Assembly (NCBI GenBank): GCA_030142905.1
Contig: JASJOG010000008.1
Location: 2,604,001 to 2,668,000, forward strand
Origin: Heliopora coerulea
Lineage: Eukaryota > Cnidaria > Anthozoa > Scleralcyonacea > Helioporidae
DNA length: 64,000 nucleotides
Direction: 5' to 3'
A program made the translations under genes and the position numbers. Below the pieces are notes generated by a model that did no database searches, was not told the origin of the DNA, and was given only the letters and a program-made list of their open reading frames with translations. Below, piece after piece: positions 58,456-64,000 of the stretch; within the stretch, counting starts at the first letter, position 1; every line of letters starts with the position of its first letter.

Positions 58456-59677
58456 ACTGATGTTTTATTTGTATAAATCCCTTTCACAGTAGCCTTAGAA
58501 TGAGTAAATGTTGTGAAAGCGGCAATGATGCGTCGCCATTGATCCCCCTCTTTAATTCTGATAGATATCTCTGCATAAAGCGTAAGTGTTCTGAAAGAGA
58601 ATGTGACAAGGAAAAAGATGTGTTGGTTCACGAAACGTTTTGAATTATTCAAGCATTTATCTGTCAAAATGGCATGCATACTCTACAACTTAACTGAGCC
58701 TCTGGTTGCCATCGATTAAGTAAATAATTCAAGGCGATCTCCGTCTGTCTCGACTTCTTGGACTTCGTTGATATACGAGTCACCAATTGTAAGGACATAG
58801 GCTATAAGAACTGATAAACTTTTTCTTATCAGAATAAACAATTGTAAAAATTTGTGATATATTGGAAAGTTAGAGGTATGTCAGTCTCTTTGATGATCTT
58901 GCTACACGGCGAAAGTCAACCCAAAAACATACTGACGTGACCAAGATCTGAACTTCCACATTCGCATCCGGGTAATTAACCGATCACTTATCCGAGACAA
59001 TAGGATGTGCACTCTTTCAATTGTTAAACTTTGAACATCCCCACGGATGGTTTTTGTCATAGCTGATCTGTAGCCAGAGAATTTAATTACACATCACTTC
59101 TTATTTTTGCATTCAGGCTAAATCAACGTTATCTGTTATGAGAAGCTGGTTACATGGAAGAATTTCAGCTCGAACTGTAATTTTAAAAGTTCACGCTGGG
59201 CTGATATTTCCGTCGTGAAATAGACCAATTGCACAAAAAACACGATTTATTATTTTACACAGACAGCCAACACTTCATTCAAGCAAATTAATACGCATGT
59301 AAATGAATAATGAATAAATGACCACTATTTCGTAAGCTGAATAATTATGAATAATGCCTTGAGAATGATTCTGAAATACGGCGATTTGTGCGGCCTCGAA
59401 GACCAATGCCATTCGAACTGATACTTTACCAAAAATTATTGTGATTCTGTAATATTTGAGAGGACCAGAAATAAATCAAGTGACGTGTAAGATCATTCTT
59501 ATATTCCTTTGGATATTTCATAGAATTTTCTTTCTGAAGGTGCAGTTTTTAGGCGATCAACTTAATTTCTTCCTGTCAAAAAAATTTCGCATACTCGTGT
59601 TTGCATGCATATTCAAAGTTTCATTTACATCCATATCAGTGATTTTTTTTTTTCATTCATTGTTTTCACAAGTTGTG

Positions 59678-60021
59678 ATGAATAAATCAGAGCAAGGTGA
59701 CACACGTTTGTCAGTAGCAGCCACCACCTTTGTAGCTTCGTTGGTTTTAGTCCTCGTGGTAGACCTGCTGGGAAACATTATGGTTCTGTGTGTTATATAT
59801 CGCCAGCGAACAAACGTCAGGCTACGAGTAACCAACACACTGCTGGCTAATTTGGCTTTCATCGACCTCCTAGTCGCTACCTGCCTCATTCCTTTTTCTA
59901 TCGTGGTAACGATAAAAGGAAGAGCCGTGCTTACCTACACTGCATGTCAAATAAATGGACTAATGAGTAATTTGGTTGGTTCAGCCTCTATATTGACAAT
60001 GGCTGTCATTAGTGTCGACAG
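59678..60021 (+). CDS. class A GPCR 2, exon 1 (TM1-TM3)
   Basis: The ATG at 59678 gives MNKSEQGD with one N-glycosylation site. It was chosen because it yields an exon of 344 nt, the same as GPCR 1, and an N-terminus of matching length. TM1 has DLLGNIMVLCVIY (N1.50), TM2 has ANLAFIDLLVA (D2.50), and Cys3.25 is in TACQING. TM3 ends ILTMAVISVDR, with the donor at ag|gtaaga inside the DRY Arg codon. Position 3.32 is Ser, not Asp. The protein is 349 residues with exon 61170-61875. The shared intron position and tandem placement show that it arose by duplication together with GPCR 1. Confidence 0.92.
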
Positions 60022-61169
60022 GTAAGAGTTAGCTTGAGTTTAATTTGTTTCTTTATCGGGCAGAATGTTTTACCTTTCAGCATCTATTCTTTTCAATGTT
60101 TATCTGGCTCAACACAGTAGGTAAGTGAAACTATGGCACCATGCACCTCCTGAATACGTCCGAGATAGCAAAATAATCCCGTGTAAACCGCAATCCCGAG
60201 TGGTCGGCTAACTCAAGGCCCGCTCAGACAAAACCTCCAGATTTCACATCTTGAACACATTTCACTAAGTACACTAAATGTCAGCATGTATAATTTCAAT
60301 GGCACCTTTCATATTGAACACGTAACGCTTTGCATTGTAATACAGCGTAGCCTGTGCTATCAAAATATGTTTAGCTTACCAACAGTATTTTAATAACTAA
60401 CAAAACAACAGAAACTGAGTCAGTCTTTGTTGTTTTATATTTTATTAAAGTGAGTCACTCCGAAAATGGTCAACGTTTTAAATGGACGTTTCGACTAGCT
60501 TTCAGTCATCATTGGCTGCATCACGCCACTTTCTGTCCAATTCAATCGAAAGAATGTGATTAATTTACAAAAAGCAGTAATATGAAAAATACTTTCGTAT
60601 TACAGCTTCGATTATAAACAGTAGGTGAATGTGGATCACCTCACTTATGCCGCGAAGCCTTCAGTCCATATTCAGATGAGAATATGAGGCACAGCTTCTG
60701 GACTAAGGAGAAGCGGAAGGTGTCAGACAAATGCCTATTGCCCTCAATGTGCGAACATGAGGACGTAATTCTAACTGAAGGTTATTAGTTAAAGTGAACC
60801 GAACCACTTTACTGTATTGATATATGTTGCCCACAAATTCAAAAAGTGGTCTTTAATTATTCCTACTAATACTCCCTAAATTCACAGCTAAGGATCTAAC
60901 CGCCTAAGTGACGTTGTGTTTGGCCATATTTTGAACACTACCACCCTAAAAACCCTCTACAAACCCATCTTGCCGATGTACTTTAAATTGTACGTAACGA
61001 TTTAAAAGCCATTCCCCAACACATATTCTCACCTGAAGGTCATTTATGAGATTCCTTTAATTTAAATAAAAAGCAAGCTTTACTTTCTCATGCAAAAGCG
61101 TATTGATGTTTCTGTATTACTCAAGAAATCTCTATTAATATGAACTCATTAGAGTTTATTGCTTTCAAG
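60022..61169. other. GPCR 2 intron
   Basis: 1.15 kb without recognisable mobile elements, in contrast to the 7.1-kb TE-laden intron of GPCR 1. About 60475-60545 contains tttcgactagctttcagtca tcattgg, resembling a PLE-type terminal motif on the minus strand (ctgaaagctagtcgaaacg). The acceptor is ttgctttcaag. Confidence 0.5.
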
Positions 61170-61875
61170 ATATCGCGCTATCGTTTCCTCACCTGGTCGA
61201 CGATTGCACTTCAGCCACGCCCGACTGCTTCTGGTTGGTTTATGGATTGTTTCACTTGTAATGAGTCTTCTTCCGATAATGGTTTGGGGAGAGTATCAAC
61301 CGACCGAAAAGAGTACTACGTGTAAATCTCTAAATCGTGGCTACTTGTTACTGTTAGCAGTCGTGTGTTTTCTGGTGCCTCTTTTAACGATGATATATTG
61401 TTACACCAAAGTTTTCTTGAAGGTCAGAGGTCACAGGAAACGACTGAACTCATGGAAGAAGAATAGCCGTGGCATAAAGTCAGAATTTAAAACGGCTAAG
61501 ATTGTTTTCACAGTATTGGCGACGTTTGTAGTTGCGTGGGCACCATATGTTATTGTTTACCTTCTCTCAACAAACATACATGAAACGACCATTCCACCAG
61601 CAGTTTTTAAATTTTGTGGATTTTTGTCCGCAGCGCATTCAATGTGCAACCCAATCATCTACTTCACAATGAACAAGGCTTTTCGTCGAGATGCAATAAG
61701 CTTTGTTCCGTTTCTGGAACGACATTTTTCGTTGACAGTTTCAAGTGAACATACGAGAAACTCCTACAGCATTTCTTACGAAAGAGAAAAAAATTCCATA
61801 AGCCGTCAAACATTTTCAGAGGATATAAAAAAGAAAAAACGTCCGGATAATCTCGAAATGGCAACAACAGGTTAA
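61170..61875 (+). CDS. class A GPCR 2, exon 2 (TM4-TM7)
   Basis: The first base completes Arg of DRY: YRAIVSSPGRRLHFSHARLL. TM4 has LVGLWIVSLVMSLLP; ECL2 Cys is in STTCKS; TM5 has PLLTMIYCYTKVFL; TM6 reads VVAWAPYVIVYLLS, so the CWxP Cys is replaced by Ala; TM7 has NPIIYFTMN. Ala at 7.43 excludes retinal attachment. The C-tail is about 60 residues with many Ser/Thr (NSYSISYE, NSISRQTFS) and a basic KKKKRP, much longer than in GPCR 1, giving possible phosphorylation and arrestin sites. The stop is at 61873-61875. The frame is intact. Confidence 0.92.
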
Positions 61876-62032
61876 AGGGGAAAAATGAACCTGCGTATGT
61901 ACAAGTTTTGTGATAATATAAATATGAGCAACAAGATGAGATTACAGTTTACATTTGTTTACCTCCCAGTGAAGTACGCAATCTGCTTGCTTTTAGCAAG
62001 AAATTTCACAATTTATGAAGAGACATGTGGTT

Positions 62033-62260
62033 AATTAAGCAATAGACCAATCAATATATTATTCTCGCCAACCTTGTAATTTAACAATCTGAAGATGTTG
62101 CGCGTCGCAACAAAACGTTAGAATTCAACTTATTTTAAAATATTTTAACTTGTCCTGCCTTGTTTTGATCATGGTTCTTTACCTGAAAATTTTGAGCTGG
62201 GCTTTCATTTTTATCCTGAGACTACGTTTTCCTCTCGGAAAGTCTATAGCCACAATCTGT
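62033..62260 (+). mobile_element. Penelope-like 3' terminal fragment, inverted relative to 90-368
   Basis: Matches the complement of 90-350 along its length: aattaagcaatagaccaatc, tctgaagatgttgcgcgtcg caac, cgttagaattcaacttattt, then tcatggttctttacctg and cggaaagtctatagccacaa. The hammerhead-like core has lost its gaaac (aaaac here). No coding part is attached. Confidence 0.8.
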
Positions 62261-64000
62261 AACATGTTTTGTTCTGAATTATAAATGCAATACAAAAAGT
62301 AAGGCCTCGTTCAAACGTCGAACTTTTCATATGCCGAATCAAATGTAAATCAGGTTCGATGTTTGAACCGGGCCTATGCACTATTATCACAAATAGAACT
62401 GCGAATTAGTCCCTAGAGCTCGTTTTTGACTATAGGCAGAATTTTCTGTTTTTTCGGAGCCGCAAATGAAACGTCCATAGCTGTTCTATATGTTCGATAT
62501 GTAAAATTCTATGTGTTTTCCACATGTGAAATGACATGAGATTTTTGTAAGGGTGGAGACGATTATCAGTTGAATAACTCCATCTCTTCAAGAAACCCAG
62601 AAAAGAGCTAATTTGTGTGATTGTAACTCTATAGAGTTACAAATTTATTTGTGCATCATCATTTATATCAATATTGAAATTTTTCAACCGTAGTCTTAGT
62701 TCATCTTTCGTATAATGATCGATGACGTTCTTTGTAGTAGGATGTCCTTCCAAACCATTCATTTGCAAAGGTTTGGGACGGCGTCAACCACGCTCATTGT
62801 GGAAATAACTTACAGTTTAACCAGTTCAAATATTTGTCTGCATTCTAAACTAATTAACACATTATACTTAATGATTTGTATGTAGTAATTCGGTCAGTCT
62901 TGGTATTTCTACCTTTTTAACCAAACATTATCTGGACAATGACCAGACAATAAAAATGACAACCAGTTTAATTGAATATGAAAATGTATAGCTGGGAATG
63001 ACTAGACCGGCAGGATGCTGATAATTTGAGACTTACGACAAGTCGATGTTTGACAGTTATATGCGAGTAACGAATTGTCCAGCGCAACTACAAGCTACAT
63101 ATCTGTTTCACTTTCAGGGTTTTTATAATGAAATATTCTGCTTGGTAAACTGTTGATATGTGTTAGTCAATTGGGATTGATACTTGCTGTTGGGAGGGAA
63201 TCACTGTAACCAAAATTTGCCATTTCATTGGGTATTTGGCTTTTGCTGTAGATACATTCTTTGCACAAAAATGCACTGGTAAACATTGGCGCGCCACGAG
63301 TGACAAAAGTCGGTTCCAGCCGAAAACGTTGTGCTTCCTTGGTAATACCTGTTGGACAGTCTAATAATAACGTCAAGCAGTCCAGGCAAACACTTTGTTT
63401 GATTAATTAATATAAATTCCAGGAGAACTGCGGGGAAACGTTTGAAATGTCATAACATCTTGTGTTGTTTAATAACAATCTGAGGGTATTTTCCTTATGT
63501 CCTCTTGTTACTCAAAATATATTTCCAATCTCTCTCAAGGTTTCTCAACAGCAAAAACAGGATTATCGGGAGAACATAAATTATTTCTATCAAAGTCAAT
63601 TAGTAACATAATTGCAAAAATAGTATCCAACATAAAAGTGGTTTAAAACGCTGAGAGATGCCAGAAATGCAATAGTCGCCTACGTCCTATTACGTTTGAA
63701 AGAGTGTCGGAGAAAAATATACAGCAAGAAAGAACAAATAAGAGGAAAAAAATTGCTTCGAAAAAGTGAGACAGGCATGATTTGCGATCAATGCAAAACC
63801 TGTTTATAATTATTACTCACAGCATTTCTGCTGATAGAAGAGTACGTTTAGTGCTCGTGTTTAGTCACTCCTGTATCAAGTTAAACCTGCTAATTGACCG
63901 GCCTAAGTGAGAAAATGACACCTGATGTGATTGATTGATCGAAGAGAACGTCAGTTGGTACCCTATGGTGAGCTTAAATAATGAAACGCCAGTCCTTATC
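62261..64000. other. right end of window, no recognised gene
   Basis: AT-rich. A perfect 18-bp palindrome gtaactctatagagttac lies near 62624-62641. The 63167-63376 minus open frame has no recognisable motif or supporting splice structure. Confidence 0.4.

Larger units (their letters stand above)
56141..59677. other. intergenic between the two GPCRs, right part
   Basis: Apart from the tRNA-like pieces listed, no gene is recognised. Upstream of the ATG at 59678 lies a T-run (59643-59653); the longer open frame beginning 59456 is not a convincing N-terminus because the paralog also starts right before TM1. Confidence 0.45.

Noticed and set aside
59456..59677. N-terminal extension of GPCR 2 (open frame from 59456)
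   Set aside because: The extra residues are hydrophobic and low-complexity, the paralog starts just before TM1, and the ATG at 59678 gives the same 344-nt exon length as GPCR 1.

Overview
The window looks like metazoan nuclear DNA, most likely from a cnidarian such as a stony coral. This is an inference. It rests on AT-rich sequence, GT-AG introns of up to about 7.5 kb, vertebrate-like inositol hexakisphosphate kinase (IP6K) exons, two-exon class A receptors, tRNA-derived SINEs and many Penelope-like, hAT, Tigger and Tc1 elements. No species can be named from sequence alone.

Real host genes are few. (1) The last exon of one IP6K-family kinase lies at 1901-2443 (+); its earlier exons would lie left of the window. 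(2) A second IP6K paralog can be assembled on the + strand from exons at 13895-14087, 21594-21795, a phase-matching small exon at 26541-26587, 30431-30609 and 33826-34344. The phases agree at every junction and give 379 residues. (3) Two tandem rhodopsin-class GPCRs lie at 44819-45162 + 52230-52800 and 59678-60021 + 61170-61875. Both have a 344-nt first exon and an intron that splits the Arg codon of the DRY motif.

The rest is introns and intergenic DNA rich in mobile elements. 0-7.1 kb: Penelope-like (PLE) fragments, including a palindromized GIY-YIG segment, and a ZMYM1-like hAT relic. 7.8-10.5 kb: a complete-length but dead Tigger element with TA target site. 10.7-13.8 kb: a hAT remnant enclosed by 300-bp inverted arms, directly upstream of the second IP6K. 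18.6-20.0 kb: a Tc1 element in IP6K intron 1. 23.0-24.4 kb: tRNA-SINEs, one folded back on itself. 35.9-37.1 kb: a short hAT with a perfect 8-bp target duplication. 37.3-40.8 kb: non-LTR reverse transcriptase relics. 46.5-50.4 kb: two PLEs in opposite orientation separated by 400 bp of microsatellites, inside the first GPCR intron. 56-58.5 kb: tRNA-like SINE heads.

The strongest unexplained theme is fold-back retroposons. Two loci 17 kb apart carry the same tRNA-SINE as a palindrome with the same outer breakpoint, and each insertion is bounded by a direct repeat (14 and 11 bp). A PLE carries an inverted copy of its own 3' end at its 5' side, another PLE fragment is a near-perfect 330-bp palindrome, and a fourth tRNA-like sequence carries an inverted B-box copy. 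The elements are different, but the outcome (an inverted duplication of the 3' part) is shared.
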